7,325 nucleotides of DNA from Rhizobiaceae bacterium. Lineage in GTDB: Bacteria > Pseudomonadota > Alphaproteobacteria > Rhizobiales > Rhizobiaceae. A program made the position numbers and the translations under genes. Below the pieces are notes generated by a model. That model did not search any database and was not told the origin of the DNA. It was given only the letters and a program-made list of their open reading frames with translations. Below, in pieces: positions 1-5,760 of this stretch. The DNA lies in assembly GCA_020696915.1 (NCBI GenBank), contig JAJFMR010000141.1, forward strand, positions 1 to 7,325, written 5' to 3'. Positions within the stretch are counted from its first letter, which is position 1. Each line of letters starts with the position of its first letter.

Positions 1-18
1 AGAACCTTGCAGACCATC

Positions 19-44
19 GACAACCCGTTCGGCACGAGGTTGTC
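19..44. repeat. Small inverted repeat (hairpin) left of the tRNA gene
   Basis: GACAACC at 19-25 is the exact reverse complement of GGTTGTC at 38-44. Three further pairs (26-28 with 34-36) can form inside it if base 37 is bulged out. No run of T follows on either strand, so it is not a classical intrinsic terminator. It lies downstream of the minus-strand tRNA gene and could help end or process that transcript, or it could belong to mobile-element debris. The pairing is seen directly; the role is unknown. Confidence 0.4.
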
Positions 45-87
45 ACCCATGTCTTAGGTACGATCTGTTACCTATGTCTCCGGGTCG
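41..87. repeat. Two imperfect direct repeats, possible insertion-sequence end remnant
   Basis: Positions 41-62 and 66-87 are direct repeats with a 25-bp period and 16 of 22 matching bases. Both copies share the pattern TGTYACCYATGTCT. Arrays of such repeats (ACCYATGTCT-like) are typical of the ends of some transposable elements in alphaproteobacteria, for example IS21- or IS481-like ones, where they serve as transposase binding sites. No transposase gene is visible here, so this would be an element end or remnant whose body lies outside the window or is lost. The repeat is seen directly; the link to a named IS family is from memory and weak. Confidence 0.35.
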
Positions 88-101
88 TACCGTTGAAAAT
101 T

Positions 102-178
102 TGGCGATCCCGGCAGGATTCGAACCTGCGACCATCGGCTTAGAAGGCCGGTGCTCTATCCAGCTGAGCTACGGGACC
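102..178 (-). tRNA. tRNA-Arg(TCT)
   Basis: The minus strand folds into a full cloverleaf of 77 nt. The acceptor stem is GGTCCCG paired with CGGGATC (one G-U pair), followed by discriminator G and an encoded CCA at 104-102. The D stem is GCTC/GAGC. The anticodon loop is CTTCTAA, giving anticodon TCT (plus-strand 142-144), which reads AGA and, by wobble, AGG arginine codons. The variable loop is TGGTC, and the T arm is GCAGG-TTCGAAT-CCTGC. The outermost anticodon-stem pair (27-43) is a C-A mismatch; all other stem pairs hold. The gene starts 37 bp past the stop of the complex I gene on the same strand, so it may be read from that transcript or from a promoter inside the end of that gene. Confidence 0.96.
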
Positions 179-215
179 GCATCTCGAGGCGATGGAGGAA
201 GTTCCGATCCGCCGC

Positions 216-521
216 TCAATGCGTCCAGGGGATCTTGCGGTCATAGCGGAAATTCTCCGCATAGGAAATCTGCCGACGCTTCGCCTCCTTCGGCTCGTTC
301 ACCTGATAGGCGAGCCCGTTCTTCTCGGCGTAGGCGATGGCCTCCTCCTTCGTCTCGAAGGTGAGCCTGATCTGGCTCTTCATGTCGCCGGAACTCGTGT
401 AGCCCATCAGCGGGTCGATGCGGCGCGGCTGTTCCGGCTCGAATTCCAGCACCCAGAGACCGGTCCTCCCCTTGCCCGCTTGCATGGCGGTCTTGGCGGG
501 GCTGAAAATCCGTGCTGACAT
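216..521 (-). CDS. NDUFS4-like accessory subunit of respiratory complex I (ETC complex I subunit)
   Basis: This encodes a 101-residue soluble protein of the NDUFS4 / complex I 18-kDa subunit family, an accessory subunit at the peripheral arm of NADH:quinone oxidoreductase in alphaproteobacteria and mitochondria. It probably supports assembly or stability rather than catalysis. Family features are the N-terminal SARIFSPAKTAMQAGK, then TGLWVLEFEP, a central MGYTSSGDM and LTFETKEEAIAYAEKNG segment, and the conserved C-terminal YAENFRYDRKIPWTH. There is no signal peptide or membrane segment, and the length is normal for bacterial members. I chose the ATG at 521 because similarity to the family begins there; the in-frame extension further upstream is not protein-like. 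A GAGACGGA stretch just upstream can serve as ribosome binding site. The gene stands apart from the main nuo operon, next to a tRNA gene, which is usual for this family. Confidence 0.93.
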   Translation of the reverse strand: MSARIFSPAKTAMQAGKGRTGLWVLEFEPEQPRRIDPLMGYTSSGDMKSQIRLTFETKEEAIAYAEKNGLAYQVNEPKEAKRRQISYAENFRYDRKIPWTH

Positions 522-540
522 CTTGCGATCCGTCTCTTTA

Positions 541-569
541 AATCTCCCGGGCAGCGGGCAGGTGGTCAA
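541..569 (-). promoter_or_regulatory. Candidate promoter of the NDUFS4-like gene
   Basis: On the minus strand TTGACC (569-564) matches a -35 box in five of six bases. After a 17-bp spacer comes GAGATT (546-541), which keeps the important A2 and T6 of a -10 box. Transcription would start near 534, giving a leader of only about a dozen bases with the purine-rich ribosome binding site. The boxes are seen; promoter function is inferred. Confidence 0.35.
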
Positions 570-661
570 TACTGTGCAATCGCGGCCGCCGCAATCCCGT
601 CCTTCGGTGCAGTTCGTTCGCGCGGCTTGCCCGAGAGCAAACGCAGACTCCTGTCTCCGAT

Positions 662-690
662 CGTCGAGGCCCGCCAAACGGACCTCGACG
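662..690 (-). terminator. Hairpin terminator candidate downstream of metC
   Basis: Bases 662-673 pair with 679-690 to form a 12-bp stem with a single G-U pair and a 5-base loop (674-678). It begins 21 bp after the metC stop codon on the minus strand, where a terminator is expected. No T tract follows, so efficient intrinsic termination is doubtful; it may act with Rho or protect the 3' end of the mRNA. The structure is clear, the function is inferred from position. Confidence 0.5.
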
Positions 691-710
691 GGGGCCGCCC
701 GGCAGCAGCG

Positions 711-1883
711 TCACGAACCGCGCGCCGCGTCCAGGCCTCTCTGCAGGTCGGTCTCGAGGTCGCGAACGTCTTCCAGCCCGATCTGCAGCCGGATCAGCGC
801 TCCTTCATAGGGTCCGCGGGCGATGACCCGGTCGCCCAGGAAGACATTCACGGCGAGGCTCTCGTAGCCCCCCCAGGAATAGCCGAGGCCGAAGATCCGC
901 AACGCGTCGAGGAAGGCATTCGCCTGCTTCTCGCCGCCGCCGTCGAGAACGATCGAGAAGATGCCGCTGGCGCCGCAAAAATCACGCTTCCAGAGGTGGT
1001 GGCCGGGATGGCTTTCGAGGCCGGGATGGAGCACCCGCGCGACGCCGTCCTTCGTTTCGAGCCAGCGCGCCAGCTGTAGGGCGGTCGCCTGGTGCCGGTC
1101 GAGCCGCACTCCCATCGTCCTGAGTCCTCGCAGCACCTGGTACACATCGTCCGGGCCGGCGCAGCAGCCCATCGCGATGAATGTGTCGTGGAGCCGTTCC
1201 CACGAGGCGGCGTTGGCCGAAACCGTGCCGAGCAGCACGTCGGAATGACCGGCCGGGTATTTCGTCGCCGCGTGGATCGAAATGTCGACGCCGTGGTCGA
1301 GCGGCCGGAAGAAGAGCGGCGTGGCCCAGGTGTTGTCCATCATGACGACTGCGCCTTGTTCGTGCGCGACGGAAGCGATTGCCCCGATATCCTGCATCTC
1401 GAAAGTGTTCGAGCCGGGCGATTCGGTGAAGACGACCTTGGTCTCCGGCTTCATCAGGCTTCCTATGCCCGCCCCTGCGTGCGGATCATAATAGTCGACG
1501 GAGACGCCAAGCCGCTTCAGCATGCCGTTGCAGAAATTGCGCGTCGGCGAATAGACCGAATCGACGACCAGCAGATGGTCGCCGGCCGACAGGAAGGCCA
1601 GCAGCGGAATGGTCACGGCGGCCAGCCCGGAGGGCACCACGATCGTGCCGGCCGAGCCTTCGAGATCGTCGATCGCCAGCGCCAGCGCCTCGGAGGTTGG
1701 CGTGCCGCGAGTTCCGTAGGTGTATTTCTGCGCGCGTGCAGCCATCGTCGCGGCGTCCGGGAAGAGCACTGTCGAAGCGTGCACCACGGGCGGATTGACG
1801 AAGCCGTAGAAGTCGCGGGGATCGTTGCCGTTGTGCGCTAGGCGCGTGTTGATGCCGCATTCGTCGAAACTGCGCCTCGCCAT
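711..1883 (-). CDS. metC: Cystathionine beta-lyase (PLP-dependent, MetC family)
   Basis: A 390-residue cytoplasmic enzyme of the Cys/Met-metabolism PLP family. It cleaves cystathionine to homocysteine, pyruvate and ammonia in methionine synthesis and may also act on cystine. Visible active-site elements are YTYGTRGTPT (54-63) for cofactor phosphate contact, SGLAA (85-89), VDSVYSPTRNFC (107-118) with the stacking tyrosine Y111, the PLP-nitrogen aspartate in MMDNTWATP (D183), the Schiff-base lysine K208 in SIHAATKYPAGHSD, the lyase-type SWGGYESL (336-343), and the carboxylate-binding arginine R365 in LIRLQIGLED. AATKY..GHSD together with SWGG favours beta-lyase over cystathionine gamma-synthase or MetZ. 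The length is normal. I chose the ATG at 1883 because AGGTGA precedes it closely and the family sequence begins there. It is divergent from aapJ, an arrangement known from Rhizobium leguminosarum. The precise substrate is inferred. Confidence 0.92.
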   Translation of the reverse strand: MARRSFDECGINTRLAHNGNDPRDFYGFVNPPVVHASTVLFPDAATMAARAQKYTYGTRGTPTSEALALAIDDLEGSAGTIVVPSGLAAVTIPLLAFLSAGDHLLVVDSVYSPTRNFCNGMLKRLGVSVDYYDPHAGAGIGSLMKPETKVVFTESPGSNTFEMQDIGAIASVAHEQGAVVMMDNTWATPLFFRPLDHGVDISIHAATKYPAGHSDVLLGTVSANAASWERLHDTFIAMGCCAGPDDVYQVLRGLRTMGVRLDRHQATALQLARWLETKDGVARVLHPGLESHPGHHLWKRDFCGASGIFSIVLDGGGEKQANAFLDALRIFGLGYSWGGYESLAVNVFLGDRVIARGPYEGALIRLQIGLEDVRDLETDLQRGLDAARGS

Positions 1884-1894
1884 CGGTTCACCTG

Positions 1895-1936
1895 CTTCTT
1901 TCACGCTTATGCTTCCTTCTTTCACGCTTATGCTTC
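1895..1936. repeat. Perfect 21-bp tandem duplication in the metC leader
   Basis: Bases 1895-1915 and 1916-1936 are identical, head to tail, 12 bp upstream of the metC ATG. Each copy contains TTTCACGCTTATGCTTC on the plus strand. Because the unit is 21 bp, it keeps the metC reading frame and would encode SISVKE twice if translation began further upstream; each copy also carries an in-frame GTG. It is either a recent slippage duplication in an untranslated leader or a doubled regulatory site. Confidence 0.9.
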
Positions 1937-1962
1937 GACCGTCGCAACGGCCCGTGGCGAAC

Positions 1963-1991
1963 GCTGTAGGACGGACAAGCGCCCCGTGCAA
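1963..1991 (-). promoter_or_regulatory. Candidate metC promoter
   Basis: On the minus strand TTGCAC (1991-1986) and TACAGC (1968-1963) are separated by exactly 17 bp and resemble -35 and -10 boxes. A start near 1956 would give a leader of roughly 70 bases that includes the 21-bp tandem repeat. The match is moderate, so this is only a candidate. Confidence 0.28.
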
Positions 1992-2142
1992 TCGCCCCGG
2001 TTGGCGGAGCACACGCCGCGGCGAGGTGCCGGCCGCTGTTCAACTCCAGCCGTCATCCTGAGGGGGCAGCACCGGACCAGGACGTCACGTCGACGCCGCC
2101 GAGCCATGCAATTTCAATCTCTTGCGGCTCTGGCTCATTTCC

Positions 2143-2172
2143 CTTGACCTCACTGGAATAATCAACTTCGAT
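2143..2172 (+). promoter_or_regulatory. Candidate promoter of the aapJQMP operon
   Basis: CTTGAC at 2143-2148 matches the -35 consensus preferred by the housekeeping sigma factor of alphaproteobacteria. Only a poor -10 candidate, TTCGAT (2167-2172), stands at the right distance. Transcription from here would give a leader of about 120 bases before aapJ. The -35 box is convincing, the -10 box is not, so an activator would be needed or the real promoter lies elsewhere. Confidence 0.3.
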
Positions 2173-2302
2173 GCATTTCGTGAATGGGCGCAAGGCATTC
2201 GCGTCGGCGGTTATCCGGTGCGGGCTGGAACGGCGATGCTGCGGGTCAGACAAGAACGGGGACGTCGGTCCTGAACGACAACAAAGCAAAGGGTTAGCGG
2301 GT

Positions 2303-3331
2303 ATGAAAACGACTGTGAAAGTGATGCTCGGCGCGGCCGCGCTCGGCTTGGCCGTACCGACGGCTTCGGCCGCCACGCTGGACGACGTCAAGGCGAAGGG
2401 CGTTCTCAGATGCGCGGTCAACACTGGTCTGGCAGGCTTTGCCGCGCCCAACGACAAGGGCGAGTTCGCCGGCTTCGACGTCGATTACTGCAAGGCGGTC
2501 GCCGCGGCGATCTTCAACGACCCGTCCAAGGTGGAATACACGCCTACCACCGCCAAGGACCGTTTCGAGGTGCTGGCCAACGGCACCGTCGACATGGTGG
2601 CGCGCAACACCACCTGGACGCTTAGCCGCGACACCACGCTCGGCTTCAACTTCGCCGGCATCAACTACTATGACGGCCAGGGCTTCATGATCAACGCCAA
2701 GAAGCTGCAGGGCATCAACTCGGCGCTGCAGCTTTCCGGCGCGTCGGTCTGCGTCCAGACGGGCACCACGACGGAGCTCAACCTCGCCGACTATTTCAAG
2801 TCCAACAATCTCGACTACAGCCCAGTGGTGTTCGAGAAGATCGAAGAGGTGAACGCAGCCTATGATTCCGGCCGCTGCGACGTCTACACGACCGACCAGT
2901 CGGGCCTCTACTCGATCCGGCTCGGACTCACCGCTCCGGACGACCACGTGGTGCTTCCCGAGATCATTTCCAAGGAGCCGCTCGGCCCGCTCGTCCGCCA
3001 CGGCGACGACCAGTGGTTCGACATCGTCAAGTGGACACATAACGCGCTGATCATCGCCGAAGAATTCGGCATCACCCAGGCCAATGTCGAGGAGATGAAG
3101 AACTCGGACAACCCGGAGATCAAGCGCGTGCTCGGCATGGAGGAGAATTCCAAGTTCGGCACCGATCTCGGCCTCGGCGAGGACTGGGTCGTCAACATCA
3201 TCAAGGCGGTCGGCAATTACGGCGAGATATTCGAGCGCAACATCGGCTCGGGCAGCCCGCTGAAGATCGCCCGCGGCGTCAACGGCCTGTGGACCAAGGG
3301 CGGCCTGCAATACGCGCCGCCGATCCGCTGA
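2303..3331 (+). CDS. aapJ: AapJ, periplasmic substrate-binding protein of the general L-amino acid ABC transporter
   Basis: A 342-residue secreted solute-binding protein (SBP family 3) that captures L-amino acids in the periplasm and delivers them to AapQ/AapM. Residues 1-23 form a Sec signal peptide: KTTVK, a hydrophobic core, then the ASA cleavage motif. The mature part starts ATLDDVKAKGVLRCAVN and continues with the fold signatures GEFAGFDVDYCKAVAAAIF (54-72), MVARNTTWTLSRD (98-110), VCVQTGTTTELN (149-160) and GRCDVYTTDQSGL (190-202). By analogy with histidine- and glutamine-binding proteins, R101 should hold the ligand carboxylate and D198 its amino group. Cysteines C37, C63, C150 and C192 could form two disulfides. 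The length matches rhizobial AapJ. The ATG at 2303 is chosen because it opens the signal peptide and follows AAAGGG; the earlier in-frame ATG at 2171 would bury the signal peptide. It is the first gene of the operon and is followed by a strong hairpin. Confidence 0.96.
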   Translation: MKTTVKVMLGAAALGLAVPTASAATLDDVKAKGVLRCAVNTGLAGFAAPNDKGEFAGFDVDYCKAVAAAIFNDPSKVEYTPTTAKDRFEVLANGTVDMVARNTTWTLSRDTTLGFNFAGINYYDGQGFMINAKKLQGINSALQLSGASVCVQTGTTTELNLADYFKSNNLDYSPVVFEKIEEVNAAYDSGRCDVYTTDQSGLYSIRLGLTAPDDHVVLPEIISKEPLGPLVRHGDDQWFDIVKWTHNALIIAEEFGITQANVEEMKNSDNPEIKRVLGMEENSKFGTDLGLGEDWVVNIIKAVGNYGEIFERNIGSGSPLKIARGVNGLWTKGGLQYAPPIR

Positions 3332-3347
3332 TGCCTCAATGAGCGGT

Positions 3348-3369
3348 CGAGGGGCGCATGCGCCCCTCG
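3348..3369 (+). repeat. Perfect 22-bp palindrome (stem-loop) between aapJ and aapQ
   Basis: Bases 3348-3369 form an exact palindrome: CGAGGGGCG, loop CATG, CGCCCCTCG. The outer GGT/ACC bases (3345-3347 with 3371-3373) extend the stem with one bulged G. It starts 17 bp after the aapJ stop and ends 22 bp before the aapQ start, with no T tract after it. Hairpins in this position of ABC operons typically protect the binding-protein mRNA from 3' decay or partly stop transcription, so that far more binding protein than permease is made. The fold is certain; the role is inferred. Confidence 0.8.
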
Positions 3370-3391
3370 GACCTCGCCAACGGGGAGCGCG

Positions 3392-4582
3392 ATGGCCGCC
3401 ACCGATCAGGTCTTGGGCAGTGAGGACAGCAGAGGCTCGCTGCTCTACAATCCGGTCGTTCGCGGCGTCTTTTTCCAGATCCTGGTGTTCGGCGGGCTGT
3501 GTGCCTTCCTCTACTGGATCGTCCACAACACCCAGGAAAATCTGGCGCGCGCCGGCCGCAACGTCTCCTTCGACTTCCTTTATCAGCGTGCCGGCTTCGA
3601 CGTCGGCCAGAGCCTCATCCAGTATTCGTCCGATTCCACGCAGCTTGACGCGCTGATCGTCGGCCTCCTCAACACGCTGCTGGTGGCCGCGGCCGGCATC
3701 GTCACGGCGACCATCATCGGATTTGTCGTCGGCATCGGCCGGCTGTCGCGCAACTGGCTGATCCGCAAGTTCTGCCAGGTGTATGTGGAGACCTTCCGCA
3801 ACATACCGCCGCTGCTGGTCATCTTCTTCTGGTATCTCGGCGTGCTGGCGATCCTGCCGGGGCCGCGCGACAGCTTCAAGCTGCCCTTCGGCTCGCTGCT
3901 CAGCAACCGCGGCCTCTTCGTGCCGAAGCCGGTCTGGGAGGAAGGCTCCTGGCTGGTCGGCGTCGCCTTTCTGATCGCCATTGCCATGGGCTTCTTCGTC
4001 GCCCGCAAGGCGAGCGCCCGGCAGGCGGCAACGGGGCAGCGCTTTCCCGTCTTCTGGACCAATGTCGCGTTGATCGTCGGGCTGCCTCTGCTGGCGCTCG
4101 CCGCGGCCGGCTTTCCATTGAGCTTCAGCATCCCGAAGCTGGGCGCCTTCCAGGCGACAGGCGGGCTCGCGATCGGCCCGGAATTCCTGGCGCTCTATCT
4201 GGCGCTTTCCCTCTACACGGCTTCCTTCATCGCCGAGATCGTCCGGGCAGGAATCCTGGGCGTCAGCAAGGGCCAGACCGAGGCGGCCTATGCGCTCGGC
4301 CTCAGGCCGGGCGCAACCACGCGCCTCGTCATCGTGCCGCAGGCCATGCGCATCATCGTCCCGCCGCTGACCAGCCAGTATCTGAACCTGACCAAGAATT
4401 CCTCGCTGGCCATCGCCGTCGGCTATGCCGATCTGGTGTCGATCGGCGGCACCATCCTCAACAAGAGCGGTGAATCGATCCAGATCGTTGCCATCTGGAT
4501 GGTCGTCTATCTGTCGATCAGCCTGGCGACCTCATTGTTCATGAACTGGTTCAACAGCCGCGTGGCCCTGGTAGAACGCTGA
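3392..4582 (+). CDS. aapQ: AapQ, inner-membrane permease of the general L-amino acid ABC transporter
   Basis: A 396-residue integral membrane protein, one of two permease subunits forming the amino-acid channel. About eight hydrophobic segments are visible, near residues 24-45, 87-116, 139-156, 185-204, 222-243, 263-284, 339-356 and 365-386. The transmembrane core begins after LIVGLLNTLLVAA (88-100), the usual start of polar amino acid permeases (HisMQ/GlnP type). The ATPase-docking EAA loop is at about 282-310, with EIVRAGILGVSKGQTEAAYALG followed by PQAMRIIVPP. Unlike short HisQ-type permeases of around 230 residues, it has an N-terminal helix and an inserted stretch (about 155-260) between core helices, typical of Aap/BztB proteins. 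The ATG at 3392 follows GGGGAG at 3382-3387. Its stop TGA shares its last base with an in-frame ATG of the next gene, which suggests translational coupling. Confidence 0.95.
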   Translation: MAATDQVLGSEDSRGSLLYNPVVRGVFFQILVFGGLCAFLYWIVHNTQENLARAGRNVSFDFLYQRAGFDVGQSLIQYSSDSTQLDALIVGLLNTLLVAAAGIVTATIIGFVVGIGRLSRNWLIRKFCQVYVETFRNIPPLLVIFFWYLGVLAILPGPRDSFKLPFGSLLSNRGLFVPKPVWEEGSWLVGVAFLIAIAMGFFVARKASARQAATGQRFPVFWTNVALIVGLPLLALAAAGFPLSFSIPKLGAFQATGGLAIGPEFLALYLALSLYTASFIAEIVRAGILGVSKGQTEAAYALGLRPGATTRLVIVPQAMRIIVPPLTSQYLNLTKNSSLAIAVGYADLVSIGGTILNKSGESIQIVAIWMVVYLSISLATSLFMNWFNSRVALVER

Positions 4583-4593
4583 TGGGGGCCGTT

Positions 4594-5751
4594 ATGCAAC
4601 CGCCGGACCTCGCCTATGTCCGCACCGACCTTGCGGCGCCCTTGCCGCCGCCCACCGGCCAGAACAGCGTGCTCGGGTGGCTGCGCACGAACCTGTTCGC
4701 CACGCTTCCCGACGCAGTGCTCACGGTGCTCGGCCTGCTGATCCTGTGGTTCGCCATTCCGCCGCTGATCTCGTGGCTTTTCCTGGACGCCCAGTGGACG
4801 GGTACCGATCGGACGTTTTGCGCCACGGTGGCGCAGGGCGGGATGCAGCCCGAGGGCTGGTCCGGCGCCTGCTGGGCCTTCGTGAGCGCGAAGTTTCAGC
4901 AGTTCCTCTTCAATGTCTACCCGGCAGGCGAGCGCTGGCGGGTCATCCTGTGCGGCATAATGTTCGCAGCGTTGCTCGTTCCCTTCCTGGTGCCGCGGGC
5001 ACCTTTCAAGAAGCTGAACGCAATCCTGCTGTTCCTCGTGCTGCCGGTCGTGTCTTACTTCCTGCTTCTGGGCGGCCATTTTGGTCTCCGCTACGTGCCG
5101 ACGCGCGACTGGGGTGGCTTCATGGTCACCATCATCCTGTCTTACGTCGGGATTGCCGTATCCCTGCCGCTGGGCGTCATTCTGGCGCTTGGCCGCCGGT
5201 CGAGGCTTCCCGTCATCAAGCTTCTCTCCGTCATCTTCATCGAGGCGGTGCGCGGCGTGCCGCTGATCACCGTGCTGTTCATGGCCACGAAGATGCTGCC
5301 GCTCTTCATGCCCGACAACATGAAGATCGATGATTTCCTGTGCGTGCTGATCGGGGTTGCCCTGTTCGCATCCGCCTACATGGCGGAGGTCATTCGCGGC
5401 GGGCTCCAGGCAATCCCGCGCGGCCAGTACGAAGGCGCCGATTCACTCGGCCTCGGCTATTGGCAGAAGATGCGGCTGATCATTCTGCCGCAGGCGCTGA
5501 CGCTCGTCATCCCGGGCATCGTCAACACTTTCATAGGGCTCTTCAAGGACACCAGCCTGGTCTACATCGTCAACATGTTCGACCTGCTCGGCGCGGTCCG
5601 CCGCAACTTCAACGATGCCAACTGGATCACGCCGCAGACGCCGCTCTCCGGCCTGATCTTCGCCGGCTTCGTGTTCTGGTGCTTCTGCTTCGGCATGTCG
5701 CGCTATTCCAGCTACATGGAGCGCCGGCTCGACACCGGCCACCGGAAATAG
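4594..5751 (+). CDS. aapM: AapM, inner-membrane permease of the general L-amino acid ABC transporter
   Basis: The second permease subunit, 385 residues from this start. The N-terminus carries YVRT (8-11), NLFATLPDAVLTVLG (33-47), a first membrane helix, and a conserved extracytoplasmic segment WTGTDRTFCATVAQGG...GWSGACWAF (68-96) with two cysteines. Further helices lie near 117-134, 142-163 and 173-199, and the core carries EAVRGVPLITVLFMA (217-231). The EAA loop is at about 265-300 with EVIRGGLQAIPRGQYEGADSLGL, followed by LPQALTLVIPGIVNTFIGLFKDTSLV. I place the start at 4594 because GGGGG (4584-4588) lies 5 bp upstream and the distance to YVRT and the total length fit the family. The alternative ATG at 4582, overlapping the aapQ stop as TGATG, would add four residues and has no good ribosome binding site. 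aapP follows after 9 bp. Confidence 0.94.
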   Translation: MQPPDLAYVRTDLAAPLPPPTGQNSVLGWLRTNLFATLPDAVLTVLGLLILWFAIPPLISWLFLDAQWTGTDRTFCATVAQGGMQPEGWSGACWAFVSAKFQQFLFNVYPAGERWRVILCGIMFAALLVPFLVPRAPFKKLNAILLFLVLPVVSYFLLLGGHFGLRYVPTRDWGGFMVTIILSYVGIAVSLPLGVILALGRRSRLPVIKLLSVIFIEAVRGVPLITVLFMATKMLPLFMPDNMKIDDFLCVLIGVALFASAYMAEVIRGGLQAIPRGQYEGADSLGLGYWQKMRLIILPQALTLVIPGIVNTFIGLFKDTSLVYIVNMFDLLGAVRRNFNDANWITPQTPLSGLIFAGFVFWCFCFGMSRYSSYMERRLDTGHRK

Positions 5752-5760
5752 GGAACGTCG

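Larger units (their letters stand above)
1884..2302. other. Divergent metC-aapJ intergenic control region
   Basis: This 419-bp stretch separates the divergent starts of metC and aapJ and holds no convincing gene. The open frames crossing it on both strands lack protein-like composition. It contains the 21-bp duplication, a candidate metC promoter, a candidate aap promoter near 2143-2172, and an aapJ ribosome binding site (AAAGGG at 2288-2293). In rhizobia the aap operon is known to respond to nitrogen status through Ntr control. I could not find a clear NtrC palindrome or a good sigma-54 box, and no SAM-II riboswitch fold is recognisable on the metC side. Confidence 0.7.

Noticed and set aside
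1092..1841. A 249-codon plus-strand open frame opposite metC
   Set aside because: It is antisense to a clear PLP enzyme and its composition (R, V, H, G rich) is that of a shadow frame.
2002..2016. A sigma-54-like box (GG and GC with correct 10-bp spacing)
   Set aside because: Only the GG and GC dinucleotides match; the rest departs from TGGCAC-N5-TTGC, and it lies about 290 bp before aapJ in GC-rich DNA where chance matches are frequent.
1884..2052. SAM-II riboswitch upstream of metC
   Set aside because: This riboswitch class occurs upstream of methionine genes in alphaproteobacteria, but I see neither its conserved core nor the expected pseudoknot pairing here.
2229..2242. A second sigma-54-like box, TGGAAC followed by GC
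   Set aside because: The spacing between the GG and GC elements is one base too short.
2053..2457. A 134-codon minus-strand frame over the metC-aapJ gap and the aapJ start
   Set aside because: It overlaps the aapJ signal peptide region antisense, shows no family resemblance and has no convincing ribosome binding site.
3331..3342. A three-codon mini-frame (ATG CCT CAA TGA) overlapping the aapJ stop
   Set aside because: Too short to interpret and not preceded by its own ribosome binding site; it is probably chance.
2294..3526. A 410-codon open frame on the minus strand opposite aapJ
   Set aside because: It mirrors aapJ codons, giving repetitive D/V/R/A-rich sequence with no recognisable domain. 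aapJ on the other strand is certain.
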